A stretch of DNA of 64,000 nt from CAVSXS01 sp963767715. Its GTDB lineage: Bacteria > Chloroflexota > Ktedonobacteria > Ktedonobacterales > Ktedonobacteraceae. The translations under genes and the position numbers were made by a program. Of this stretch, positions 9,145-18,100 are shown one piece after another. Numbering within the stretch: the stretch's first letter is position 1; every line of letters begins with the position of its first letter. The notes beneath the pieces were generated by a model, which made no database searches, had not been told where the DNA came from, and saw only the letters and a program-made list of their open reading frames with translations. The stretch lies in assembly GCA_963767715.1 (NCBI GenBank), contig CAVYFA010000009.1, positions 124,001 through 188,000 of the forward strand, read 5' to 3'.

Positions 9145-9200
9145 ATGTATTATACTTTCTAGCATGCGATGATGAAATTTACCGATCAAGTCCGGCAATA

Positions 9201-9267
9201 TCATCCTGTGCACAGCGAAGGATCTGATTTCGCCGGGCACCGAGATCCTTCGCTGCGCTCAGGATGA
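9201..9267. repeat. Imperfect inverted repeat with CAGCGAAGGATCT arms
   Basis: Arms 9201-9225 and 9243-9267 are complementary at most positions, around a 17-base loop. The AGCGAAGGATCT type of hairpin is a common dispersed intergenic repeat. It fills most of the gap between the DUF6391-type gene and yggS. Confidence 0.7.
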
Positions 9268-9306
9268 CATGACCGATGTTGGTTGTTAAAAATCATAATC
9301 GCGCCT

Positions 9307-10026
9307 CTACGATACGCGTTCACCAAAGATTGCTCGCCCAATGCGCACAATGGTCGCGCCCTCCTCGATAGCGACGCGGTAATCGTCCGTCATGCCCATC
9401 GAAAGATGCTGCCACGCACTGTGTGGCGCCTCATCCCGCAGGTGGTCCCGCAGCAGGCGCAGGCTGCGAAACACGGGCCGCACATCCTCCGGGTTTTCTA
9501 CTAGCGGCGCAATCGTCATCAATCCTTCAACTTGAAGCGACGGCAGCGTGATAATGCGTCGCGCAAGGTCCGGCGCCTCATCAGGCGACATACCCTCCTT
9601 GCTGGTCTCGCCCGCAACGTTGACCTGCAGTAAGACGGGCAGCCGCATGCCCTGCTCGCCTGCATGGCGGTTGAGGGCCTCAGCAAGGCGCAGGCTATCC
9701 ACGCTATGCACCAGGGCAAATGGCCCGACGACCTTCTTCGCCTTGTTGCTCTGTACGTGTCCGATCATATGCCAGCGCACATCCTGCGGGTGAAACGCCT
9801 CGATTTTGGGAAGCGCGTCCTGCACGCGATTCTCACCGAACTGCGTGACCCCCAAATTATACGCCATACGCACAAGATCAAGCGGCATAGTCTTCGAGAC
9901 AGCTACCAGCGTGATATCCTGCGGGTCACGTCCGGCTCGCCCGGCTGCCTGCGCGATGGCGGTGCGTACATACTCAATATTCTCGGCTAATTGTTCCGCT
10001 GAAATCACCTGTACAATTGCCCTCAT
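9307..10026 (-). CDS. yggS: YggS/PROSC family pyridoxal-phosphate-binding protein
   Basis: 239 residues from ATG 10026; the frame is open upstream to 10245 but that part is repeat-derived. Family features: ITLVAVSKTM with the PLP-binding Lys, FGENRVQ, WHMIGHVQSNK, the VNVAGETSKEG strand, and the C-terminal LSMGMTDDYRVAIEEGATIVRIG. Fold-type III alanine-racemase-like barrel without racemase activity, thought to control PLP homeostasis (family knowledge). It is ylmE in ylm clusters, matching its place between pgeF and yggT. A 228-base repeat-bearing gap separates it from pgeF. Confidence 0.95.
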   Translation of the reverse strand: MRAIVQVISAEQLAENIEYVRTAIAQAAGRAGRDPQDITLVAVSKTMPLDLVRMAYNLGVTQFGENRVQDALPKIEAFHPQDVRWHMIGHVQSNKAKKVVGPFALVHSVDSLRLAEALNRHAGEQGMRLPVLLQVNVAGETSKEGMSPDEAPDLARRIITLPSLQVEGLMTIAPLVENPEDVRPVFRSLRLLRDHLRDEAPHSAWQHLSMGMTDDYRVAIEEGATIVRIGRAIFGERVS

Positions 10027-10111
10027 ACTCAAACGACCGTCTGGCCCGATTATGCTGATTAACAAATTAAGCGGGCAACCATCTGTAGAGGGGGATGGAA
10101 GCCGCCGCCCA

Positions 10112-10189
10112 CAGGACACCGCAAGGGGCCCCGCACCGCGTCTACAAGTGCACTCGCAGGACACCCGCAAGGGGCCCCGCACCACGTCT
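10112..10189. repeat. Two direct copies of a GCAAGGGGCCCCGCACC repeat
   Basis: Copies at 10112-10143 and 10157-10189 match almost completely. They belong to the CCGCAAGGG-CCCCGC repeat family also seen at 19161-19267, 22357-22536, 23204-23264 and around the IS at 23341/24866. They sit between pgeF and yggS. Confidence 0.75.
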
Positions 10190-10254
10190 CCCCCACTCCT
10201 GTCCCTACAGACCTTCACGCTTTCATAAGAAATGAGCATTATCATGGCCAGAAC

Positions 10255-11199
10255 TTACGGCCTTAGCGCCAGCAGCGATGGGAAGCGCCCGGTTTTGCCG
10301 TGTTCGCCGCGATACGAATAGAATAGCTCTTTTTCGCAGCAGGTGCAGACGCCCGATACCTCGATGTGTTCAGGGAGCAGACCGCACATCAACAACTGGT
10401 TGCGGTTCGTCGCCCATAGGTCGAGCCGTAGGCTTTCTTCTTCCGCCTGCTTCTCCGCTTCCTTTTGCTCATCAGGTGATCGTACTGTATGCACTGTAAA
10501 TACGGCTGAATCACGTACCAGGTTGCGATAGCGTTCGGCGGTGGGCATGATCTCGAACTGCATGTCGCCACGGAAAAGGCCGCGCACGTTCTCCGATACT
10601 TCATAGCAGCAGGGGCCGATGGATGGGCCGATACCCGCGTAGATGTGTTCGGACTGAGAGCCGAACTGCTCGCGCATACCATCGACGGCGGCGGCAGCAA
10701 CGCCTCGTGCGGTACCGCGCCACCCGGCATGAATAAGGCCAATGGCCTGCTGCGTTGGATCGTAGAGCATCAGGGGCACGCAATCGGCCGAGGACATCGC
10801 CAGCGCGACACCCCGCTTCTTCGTCAGGACAGCATCGGCTTTGTGCCGTGGCCGCATCGTCCAGACCAGCTCATGCCCATCAACCGTGTAGGAGCGATGG
10901 GACCAGTCGGCATTCCAATCGTCCCACTCTTCGCCATCCAGCGCCAGCACGTCCGCGCTGTGGATCATCCAGGCCGTCGCGCAGTGATAGCCATCCAGAT
11001 CGAGGCTGCGCAGCGCCTGCAAACGATTACGTATCACATTGTCGAGTTCATCGCCCACGCCGACCGAGACGTTCAAGCTTTGAAACGGGGACCCGCTTCG
11101 CCCGCCGAGGCGCGTAAAGCTGCCATGAACAAGTTCGGGAAATTGCTGAAAAAGGGCGAATTGCACATAACGCGCCTCGCCCCGGTGTCGTTCGATCAA
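10255..11199 (-). CDS. pgeF: Laccase-domain purine nucleoside phosphorylase/adenosine deaminase (YfiH/YlmD family)
   Basis: 314 residues from TTG 11199, with AGGAGA a few bases upstream. Family motifs: a SFTRLGG segment near the N-terminus, MSSADCVPLMLYD with the zinc-binding Cys, HAGWRGTARG with the zinc-binding His, and GIGPSIGPCCYEV. Family members act on purine nucleosides or as polyphenol oxidases in the cytoplasm. At the position I align with the first zinc His (before VGD), this protein has Gly (SVGVGDE), so activity needs checking. First gene of a ylm-like cluster with yggS, DUF6391 and yggT. Confidence 0.92.
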   Translation of the reverse strand: MIERHRGEARYVQFALFQQFPELVHGSFTRLGGRSGSPFQSLNVSVGVGDELDNVIRNRLQALRSLDLDGYHCATAWMIHSADVLALDGEEWDDWNADWSHRSYTVDGHELVWTMRPRHKADAVLTKKRGVALAMSSADCVPLMLYDPTQQAIGLIHAGWRGTARGVAAAAVDGMREQFGSQSEHIYAGIGPSIGPCCYEVSENVRGLFRGDMQFEIMPTAERYRNLVRDSAVFTVHTVRSPDEQKEAEKQAEEESLRLDLWATNRNQLLMCGLLPEHIEVSGVCTCCEKELFYSYRGEHGKTGRFPSLLALRP

Positions 11200-11283
11200 G
11201 CTGTCTCCTGGTCAAGTCTATTTATGCCGGTGATTGGCTATATTTGAAACCATTGTAGCATATACGAGGGGCGTTAAGAAAAA

Positions 11284-11781
11284 GTAGGGGCCGATTGATC
11301 GTGCCCACCGCCGATTATGCATATTAACGAATACATGCGGATCGTGGCCGGGAAACTACATCATCGGCGGTACCAGCGATCAATCAGGCCCGACGGATTT
11401 TTCAGCAATGCTAGCCAAGACAGATCAGCCGACGAAGAGCCAAACGCGTTCAACTCCAGGACGATCCTGCTGCCGGCTGTGTGGCTGCCGGGAGAGGACT
11501 TGTAAAAAAAGTGTTACGTTCCAACGAGAATATTTTGGGCCCGATAAAGCCCCCTGAGAAGCGGCTTCAGGCAGGTATCGATGATCATTTACCGCTCAAA
11601 ATGAGCGGTAAATTTCCAGGAACTTCGCCGCGTCATGTAGTTTCCCGACCAAGAGCGCTCTTGGTCGGGAAAGTTCCTAATAGGTGGGCATCGGTGGCCC
11701 ATTCGGTGGCGGTGCCGCCCGGGATAAAGGACAACAGACTGGCCGATAAATCGGCGGTGGGCGCGGTAAACCGGCCCCTAC
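11284..11781. mobile_element. 498-bp element with imperfect 36-bp terminal inverted repeats, no gene
   Basis: The left end (11284-11319, GTAGGGGCCGATT...GCCCACCGCCGATT) and the right end (11746-11781) are inverted copies with about six mismatches. Inside there is no credible gene, but there are two strong hairpins: an 11-bp stem at 11587-11597/11603-11613 (TTTACCGCTC/GAGCGGTAAA) and a palindrome at 11641-11672. A copy of the left end and the same GAGCGGTAA hairpin recur at 26176-26345. Best read as a non-autonomous, MITE-like element. It fills most of the gap 11200-11895. Confidence 0.65.
11641..11672. repeat. Perfect 32-bp palindrome
   Basis: The 16-base half TTTCCCGACCAAGAGC is followed at once by its reverse complement. 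The flanking AGGAAC and GTTCCT can extend the stem. It lies inside the 498-bp element. Confidence 0.9.
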
Positions 11782-11840
11782 TTTGGCTTGGCATGTGGTT
11801 GCTCATATCTTTTTCATGCATCTATAGTATGATTTTGGTA

Positions 11841-11870
11841 TTGACACCGCCGATATGATCATTGTTATAT
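11841..11870 (+). promoter_or_regulatory. Putative promoter of the AbrB-type gene
   Basis: Perfect TTGACA (11841-11846), 18-base spacer and TTATAT (11865-11870), 26 bases before ATG 11896. Confidence 0.6.
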
Positions 11871-11895
11871 AAACATTTCTCATCGAGGTAGACCC

Positions 11896-12120
11896 ATGCA
11901 GATCGTGAAATTACGCAAGATCGGCAATTTAATAATGATTGCTCTCCCGACTTCGGTAGTTGAGGCGCTTAATTTGCATGAAAACGATCAAATCGCTGTC
12001 GAAGTGGCCGGAGATCGTATTGTTCTCACACGTGCAACACCAGACTTTGAGGATGCATGGGCAGCTTACCAGACTATTGAGCCGCGCTATCGCAAGGCGA
12101 ATCGCAAATTGGCTCGCTAA
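11896..12120 (+). CDS. AbrB/SpoVT (MazE-like) DNA-binding protein
   Basis: 74 residues. The N-terminal swapped-hairpin domain is clear: KLRKIGNLIMIALPTSVVEAL, then LHENDQIAVEV and RIVLTRA. The basic C-terminal tail resembles an antitoxin tail. Such proteins are usually antitoxins paired with a downstream toxin, but the next gene is on the opposite strand with overlapping stop codons (12117-12120), and no PIN or MazF-like gene adjoins it. It is therefore an orphan antitoxin or a stand-alone regulator. It is preceded by its own promoter. Confidence 0.88.
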   Translation: MQIVKLRKIGNLIMIALPTSVVEALNLHENDQIAVEVAGDRIVLTRATPDFEDAWAAYQTIEPRYRKANRKLAR

Positions 12121-13286
12121 CCGGATCCGTTCACATTGCAGCTCTGTACGTCACCCAGGGCAAAGATGCGGTTGATGACGGGCTGGATGTTGGCGCAGTT
12201 TGGGATCACCACGCTCTGGCTCGCGCCGACCGAGGGATCATACACATCGGCGAGGTCGCCGTAATCCTTGCTGCCAGGGCCCGGGCCGAGCGTCAGGCCC
12301 TGGACGGCGTTGTTTGAGAGGGAGCGGCCAAAGTTGGCGAAGGCCAGCATCTCCTGCTCGCTCATATCCGTGTAGACTTTGCCTTGCAGGTCGCCAATGA
12401 TGCTGCTCAGATGCGTAAAGATATTCGTCACCGTCAGCTTCTTCTTGAGCGCGGACAGCACCTGCTGCTGGCGTTCGGTGCGCCCGATATCGCCGATCAG
12501 GTCAGCATGGCGCGAACGCACGTATTCCAGCGCCTGCTCTCCCGTCAGGTGCTGCGGCCCCGGCGCGAGGTAGAGGCGCCGATAGGCGTAGGGGTCGCCC
12601 GCATTGGACCCCGTGTCGTCGGGATAGGCGTCATCCACGACGGGATGCGTCACATCGATATCCACGCCGCCCAGCGTGTCGATGACGCTGGCAAAGCCGC
12701 TCAATCCCACCCAGGCATAACGGTCGATGGTGACGCCATAGTCGTTCTCCACCGTTGTACGCGCCTCGCGTACGCCATCATCGAAGTTGTTATGCTGGAC
12801 GGCGCCAAGGAAGAAGGCCTGGTCGATCTTATGCATGCCGCCGATATTGGGCACGTATACCCACGAGTCGCGCGGGATGGAAACCATCCAGACCTGGTTG
12901 TTGTCAGGATCGATATGAATCAGCATCATCACCTGCGTGAGCAGCGCGGGATAACTATATTTCCCGTCGTTGTCGCTGCCCATCAACAGGATGTTCCAGG
13001 CATGGCCGGTAATGGAGCTTTCATCGTAGGCCGGAACAGGCGGCTCGTTCGCCCCGCGGCTGACCTGGTGGATGAAATGCGAAACGGGCACAAGCACATT
13101 GTTATTGACATAGTACGCGCCATAGGCAATGCCGCCGCCCAGCAACAGCACGAAGAGCAGCACAGACCACAGTACAATTCTCCCTGTTCTCGGCCTGCGC
13201 CGGCGCGGCCTCACAGGCGGAGGAACCTGCATAAAAGAGGCCGGTGGAGAGCTGTATGCGAATTGTCGGTTCGGTTGATCGTCCAT
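12117..13286 (-). CDS. LytR-CpsA-Psr (LCP) family protein
   Basis: 389 residues from ATG 13286; the frame is open to 13445 but the extra part overlaps the upstream gene. Order: a Pro/Arg-rich cytoplasmic head, one membrane helix (about 43-63), then an extracytoplasmic LCP domain with DNDGKYSYPALLTQVMML-type entry, IPRDSWVYVP, and RSRHADLIGDIGRTERQQ. LCP enzymes transfer polyprenyl-linked glycopolymers onto cell wall or proteins at the outer membrane face (family knowledge). It lies 73 bases downstream of the WD40 lipoprotein gene, probably in one operon. Confidence 0.92.
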   Translation of the reverse strand: MDDQPNRQFAYSSPPASFMQVPPPVRPRRRRPRTGRIVLWSVLLFVLLLGGGIAYGAYYVNNNVLVPVSHFIHQVSRGANEPPVPAYDESSITGHAWNILLMGSDNDGKYSYPALLTQVMMLIHIDPDNNQVWMVSIPRDSWVYVPNIGGMHKIDQAFFLGAVQHNNFDDGVREARTTVENDYGVTIDRYAWVGLSGFASVIDTLGGVDIDVTHPVVDDAYPDDTGSNAGDPYAYRRLYLAPGPQHLTGEQALEYVRSRHADLIGDIGRTERQQQVLSALKKKLTVTNIFTHLSSIIGDLQGKVYTDMSEQEMLAFANFGRSLSNNAVQGLTLGPGPGSKDYGDLADVYDPSVGASQSVVIPNCANIQPVINRIFALGDVQSCNVNGSG

Positions 13287-13359
13287 TGCTTTATTTTTGC
13301 CTGCATTGAACTTTGATAGTCCACCAGAAGCATAGTTTAAACGAGACGGGCAAAGATGT

Positions 13360-14373
13360 CTACTCCTGGCCCGCCTGCCATACCTGCACATCGTCGGCTG
13401 CTGAAGCGATACGCTGACCATCGGGCGACCAGGCCACGGCGCCAACGATATCCTGGTGGCCGCGATAGGTCAGGAGGCGTAGCCCTGTGTCCGCCTGCCA
13501 TATCTGCACGGTCGTATCCCACGAGCCAGAAGCGATCTGCTGGCCATCGGGAGACCAGGCGACCGCTTGTATCCCATTTCTATGCCCGCGATAGGTCAGG
13601 AGGCGCTTGCCTGTCAAGGCATCCCAGACCTGCACCGTTCCATCTGTACTCCCGGAGGCGATGCGCGTGCCATGCGGGGACCAGGCCACCGTCCACACGT
13701 AGTTGGTATGACCACGATACGTGATAACATGCTTCCCTGTCAAGGCATCCCAGACCTGAACGGTGTGATCGAAGCTCGCCGAGGCCAGGCGCCTGCCATC
13801 GGGCGACCAGGCCAGCGCTGAAACTGTTGCATGCTGGCCACGATAGGTGAAGATGCGTTGCCCACTGATCGCATCCCAGACCTGCGTCGTACCATCGCTG
13901 CCGGCCGAGGCGAGGAGCTTCCCATCTGGCGACCAGGCAACCGCCAGCACCTCACCTGTATGACCGCGATAGATCAGGAGCAGGCGACCGGTGGCAACAT
14001 CCCAGACCCGCACGGTCAAATCCCAGGAGGCCGAGGCAAGGCGCCTGCTGTCAGGCGACCAGGCCAGCCCCCATACAGCCTGGGTATGACCGTTCAGGCT
14101 CAAAGCGAGGGTTCCCGTCAACGCATTGCGCACCTGCACCGTTCCATCAGCATCACCTATCGCCAGCGAACGTCCATCAGGTGACCAGGCATCCGTAAAC
14201 GCGCTCGAAGCGCCCTGGTAGCCCCATACCCTGGCTCCGACCGGGAGCATCGCAGCTCGAACAGCAGCGCCCGTCGCTATCGGATGGGGAGCGCAAGCTC
14301 CTAATATCAGAATAAGCACCCCGGCAAAAATCAGCCACGCACCCCCACCAATATTTCTACGTAAAGTCTTCAT
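13360..14373 (-). CDS. WD40-repeat lipoprotein, seven blades
   Basis: 337 residues. It starts with a lipoprotein signal: KTLRR, a hydrophobic stretch, and a lipobox ILGAC with the lipidated Cys at about 27. Seven WD repeats follow, each with the AWSPDG...LASAS/GS..D.TVQVWD pattern and GH before each blade, so a complete beta-propeller anchored outside the membrane is expected. Repeats are very similar to one another at the DNA level, suggesting recent internal duplication. It probably acts as a protein interaction scaffold; the partner is unknown. It is the middle gene between a small basic protein (15-base gap) and the LCP gene. Confidence 0.92.
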   Translation of the reverse strand: MKTLRRNIGGGAWLIFAGVLILILGACAPHPIATGAAVRAAMLPVGARVWGYQGASSAFTDAWSPDGRSLAIGDADGTVQVRNALTGTLALSLNGHTQAVWGLAWSPDSRRLASASWDLTVRVWDVATGRLLLIYRGHTGEVLAVAWSPDGKLLASAGSDGTTQVWDAISGQRIFTYRGQHATVSALAWSPDGRRLASASFDHTVQVWDALTGKHVITYRGHTNYVWTVAWSPHGTRIASGSTDGTVQVWDALTGKRLLTYRGHRNGIQAVAWSPDGQQIASGSWDTTVQIWQADTGLRLLTYRGHQDIVGAVAWSPDGQRIASAADDVQVWQAGQE

Positions 14374-14388
14374 CAGTCTTCTCCTTCC

Positions 14389-14589
14389 TCAAGCCGTTCG
14401 CTGCCGGAATCCCCGCTGCAAGCGAATGCATAGAGCGCCCCAGAACATCTTTAACTGCATAGGGAAGCGCCAAACATGGCGTTCAGGCTGGGGCAACTGC
14501 GCCAGCAGCCGCTCATGCTCCGCCTCGCGCAGCAAATCCTGACGGTACGCCTGAACCAGTCGATCGCGATCATAACTATTCGGCATCAT
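14389..14589 (-). CDS. Small basic protein, function unknown
   Basis: 66 residues with GGAAGGAG about 7 bases before the ATG pair. The first half is charged helix (RQDLLREAEHERLLAQL); the second half is basic and aromatic with an amphipathic or weakly hydrophobic stretch. The RxxLLRxAxxERLL pattern recurs in the second small protein of the peptide cassette (32762-33130), also followed by an amphipathic tail. First gene of the operon with the WD40 lipoprotein and LCP genes. No function recognised. Confidence 0.72.
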   Translation of the reverse strand: MMPNSYDRDRLVQAYRQDLLREAEHERLLAQLPQPERHVWRFPMQLKMFWGALCIRLQRGFRQRTA

Positions 14590-14645
14590 GATAGTTCTCC
14601 TTCCAGCACCTCTACCAGAGGCGCCTGCGATGTATACCCGTCACT

Positions 14646-14793
14646 CCGTTCACCGGAGTGCTCTTCATGCCGCAAGTGTAGCCGCGAACACGTCCAGGCA
14701 CATCTGTTGAAGAACTCATTGTGACTACTCATTTATCGGCAGGAACAGATGGAGACAAACGAAGCATAGGGAGGAGGTCCTGAGTAGAATCAC
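14646..14793 (+). repeat. Dispersed repeat X (inverted partner at 24915-25058)
   Basis: About 145 bases match the reverse complement of 24915-25058. The best conserved core reads CCAGGCACATCTGTTGAAGA and continues into ACTCATTGTGA at 14696-14726. No coding capacity. It may be an old transposon end or a non-autonomous element. It occupies the first part of the gene-free gap 14590-15109. Confidence 0.7.
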
Positions 14794-14850
14794 CTATCTT
14801 CCCTGGCGACCGTAAGGGATACCAAACAGGCCATAAAGCTCATCATTTCC

Positions 14851-14996
14851 GTAGGGGCGAGGGTGGAGGAAGGGAGGCGGGGAGGGCCCTTGTGGTCGCC
14901 CGCCGTCACCTGTTGGATGGGCGATGGTCGTGCTCCACCAGGACGCGGGCGACCACAAGGCTCACCCAGCCCCACATCATCCACCCTCGCCCCTAC
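14851..14996. repeat. 146-bp palindromic repeat element
   Basis: The outer arms (14851-14867 and 14980-14996) are perfect 17-bp inverted repeats beginning GTAGGGGCGAGGGTGGA. Inner arms (14888-14903 and 14945-14960, CCTTGTGGTCGCCCGC) are perfect 16-bp inverted repeats. The GTAGGGGCG end and GGTCGCC core link it to the REP-like family near the transposase at 22686. It fills the second part of the gap 14590-15109; nothing else is seen there. Confidence 0.85.
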
Positions 14997-15109
14997 AGTT
15001 CAGACGGCCTCCCACCCGGATTCCCGAGCCTGGATTATGCCTATTTGGCAGATTAAAAGAGTCGATCAGGAAAACATGACGCTGAAACCGGACAGGAGGT
15101 AGAGGGCTA

Positions 15110-18100
15110 CTAGACGAGTTGATGCTCCATGGCGTAGCGGGTGGCGGCGGCCCTGGAAGAAACCTGAATTTTGCTGTAGATGGAGGTCAGGTGGTTGTTG
15201 ACGGTACGGGGACTGATGACGAGTTGCTCGGCGATGTGCGCATCGGTCAATCCCTGCGCAACAAGACGCAGCACCTCCACCTCGCGGGCGGTCAGGCCAT
15301 CGGGATAGGTGGGGGAGGGCTTCACCGGCGTAGTCGATGAAGGTTCTACAGTAATCGAAGCAGGTATTGTAACAGGTTCCTGTGCTGCCAGGACCTGTTC
15401 CGGCGTCATGCCGCGTCCCTCGGCCCACGCGGCAGCAAAAGCCTTCTCCCCACACTGGGCACGCGCAGTAGCGACCGAATGATCATAGTCAACACGTTCG
15501 ACAGGAGGGATGGGCGCACCAATAACTTCCCGCAGGGCTTCCGCTGCTCCCCAGAGTCGTGCCGCCCGCAAGGGCTCTCCCTGTGCTACAGCCACAACCG
15601 CCAACCCTTCCAGATTAGAGGCGAGATACAGCTTATCACCTAACTTTTTCGTTACCTCGAAGCTCTCTTCAAAGAGTGTATGCGCTGCTGCATAATCGCC
15701 CTGGCTAGCAGCCACTCTTCCTAAGAGGGTGAGCGATTGGGCTGTACCCTGCCTGTGCCCTATTTCCCTCGAGAGCGCCACATTCTCTTCCAGTAGCGCG
15801 CGTGCTTCGATAGCATCGCCTTGCTGGAGGAACACTTCTCCCAAGAGATTAAGCGCCCAGACGAGGCCATCTTTGTGTCCCACCTTCCTGCAGAGAGCAA
15901 GACTCTCCTCGAGCAGCGTGTGTACTCTGGCCGAATCGCCCTTGGAAATGAAGAGCACGCGTGCCAATCCACAGAGCAAGAGGGCGATGCCCTCGATATT
16001 CCCCAATGCTTTGAAGAGAACCAGGGCATCTTCTTGGAGCGAGATGGCTCTGGCATACTCCCCTTGCAGGCTGGCTATATTCGCTAAGTTAGCGAGTGAC
16101 CAGGCAATACCCTCATTGTCCCCCGCCTCTTTGAAAAGCTCCAGGCTCTCCTCTGTCCGCGCGGATGCCACTACAAAGCTGCTCCTCCACTCAGCTATCA
16201 TCCCCAGCAGACGGAGGGAAAGAGCAATGCCTACCCGGTCTCCCAGTTCCCTGCAGCGTGCCAGGCACTCCTCGGACAGCGCTTCGGCTCGATCAACGTC
16301 GCCCTGCACATAAGCCAGATGTGCAGCAGCCTTGAGTGCTTTCAACTGCACAGGCGCTGCAACCATTTTGCTCACCGCTAACCCTCGTTCCAGAAAATTC
16401 CGCCCATCATTCCAGTGAGCACGAACTTCCCAGAACCGCCGCAGCGCTGCTGCCAACCGCAACGTCACCTCGGGCTCCGACGCTCCTCGTTCAAAGGACC
16501 ACTCCATCACTGCTCGCAGGTTATCATACTCTCGCTCCAAGCGCTCCAGCCACACGGCTTGCTGCGGACCTGCGAGTTCCGGCTCCGCTCTCTCCGCCAA
16601 TGTCAGGTAATACTCCGCATGCGCCTCTCGGATAGCCTCCATCTCCCCATTCGCGGCCAGGCGCTCCATGCCATACTCGCGGATCGTCTCGAGCATCACG
16701 AAGCGCGGCTCTTCCCCCTCCTGCTCCGCCTGTTGCAGCAGGCTCTTGTCGATGAGCGAAGCGATTGTATCCAATACCTGACCTGCTCCATCTCCATTGC
16801 CGGGAGCAGCCCAGACTGCCTCTGCTGCTTCAAGGGTACAGCCGCCGACAAAAACGGAGAGCCTTCGGAAGAGCCTCTGTTCTGCCGCATCTAACAGGTT
16901 ATAGCTCCACGCGATGGTATTGCGCAGCGCCTGCTGGCGGGCCGGCACATCACGCGAGACGCCTGTCAGCACCGCCAGCCGTTGATCCAGCCGTGAGAGC
17001 AGCGCCTGGGGTGGGAGCAGCTTGACGCGAGCTGCGGCCAGTTCTATCGCCAGCGGCAGCCCATCCAGGCGCACACAGATCTCCGCGATGGCCCTGGCGT
17101 TGGCGTTGGTCAGTTCAAAATCGGGCTTGACGGCCTGGGCGCGCTGGAGGAAAAGCGTTACCGCCGCATTATGTGACAGGGTCGCCAGGTCAGGCAGATT
17201 TTTCAGATCGGGCAGGGTCATAGGAGGCACAGAAAATTCGCGCTCGGCCCGTACATGCAGCACCTCGCGGCTCGTTACCAGCGCCTTGAGCCTGGGGCAG
17301 GCAGCCAGCAACTCTGCGACTTCTCCACTTGCGCTCATCACCTGCTCGAAGTTATCCAGCAGCAGCAACATCTGCTTCTGCTGCAACACTTCCCGCAGGC
17401 GCTCAAGCGAGGGCTGGCCGGTTCCCTCGCGGATATCGAGCGTCTGGGCTATGGTGGGTATGACGAGCGCGCCATCGCTGACGGGGGCCAGGTTCACGAA
17501 AAATACACCGTCCGCGAAGCGCTCGCTCACCTCGGCTGCCACCTGCAAGCTCAGGCGCGTCTTGCCCGCGCCCCCCGGACCCGTCAGGGTGAGCAGGCGC
17601 ACATCCTCGCGGTCCAGCAGGCGTTGAACGCCGCTCAGTTCCTGCTCGCGCCCGATGAAGGGTGTGAGTTGAACGGGCAAATTGTTCTGGAAGGTGTCGA
17701 GCGTCCTCAGGCGCGGAAAGTCGGCGGGGAGGTCGGCGATCACCAACTGGAAAAGGCGCCTGGCGCGTCCCAGGTCCTTGAGACGATGTTCTCCCAGGTC
17801 GCGCAGGATCACGTCGTCCGGCAGGTCCTGCTCCACGAGGGTAGCGGTCGCCTGGGAGAGCAGCACCTGTCCACCGTGCGCGGCGCTCATGATGCGCGCG
17901 GCACGGTGCAGGTCCAGTCCAACATAGCCTTCGGATGTGCGCGATGGCTCGCCGGTATGTATGCCCATACGCACACGCACTACCGTCCCTTCCGGCCAGG
18001 CATGCGCGGCCAGCGCGCGCTGCGCGTCCGCCGCTGCCAGCACTGCATCGGTCGCGCGAGCAAATACGATGAAGAAAGCGTCCCCCTGGGTATCGACCTC

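Noticed and set aside
11317..11858. Two short forward frames in the gap before the AbrB-type gene
   Set aside because: They run through inverted repeats and palindromes of the 498-bp element, with no ribosome-binding sites or recognisable protein features.
11896..12120. Complete toxin-antitoxin pair
   Set aside because: Only the AbrB-type protein is present; the following gene is an LCP protein on the other strand and no toxin-like frame adjoins it.
12384..13316. 310-codon forward frame opposite the LCP gene
   Set aside because: Shadow of the LCP gene; the reverse frame has the LCP motifs and a membrane helix.
13360..14373. Regular repeats every 120-130 bases, CRISPR-like at first sight
   Set aside because: They are WD40 coding repeats with conserved AWSPDG and VWD codons, not direct repeats with unique spacers.
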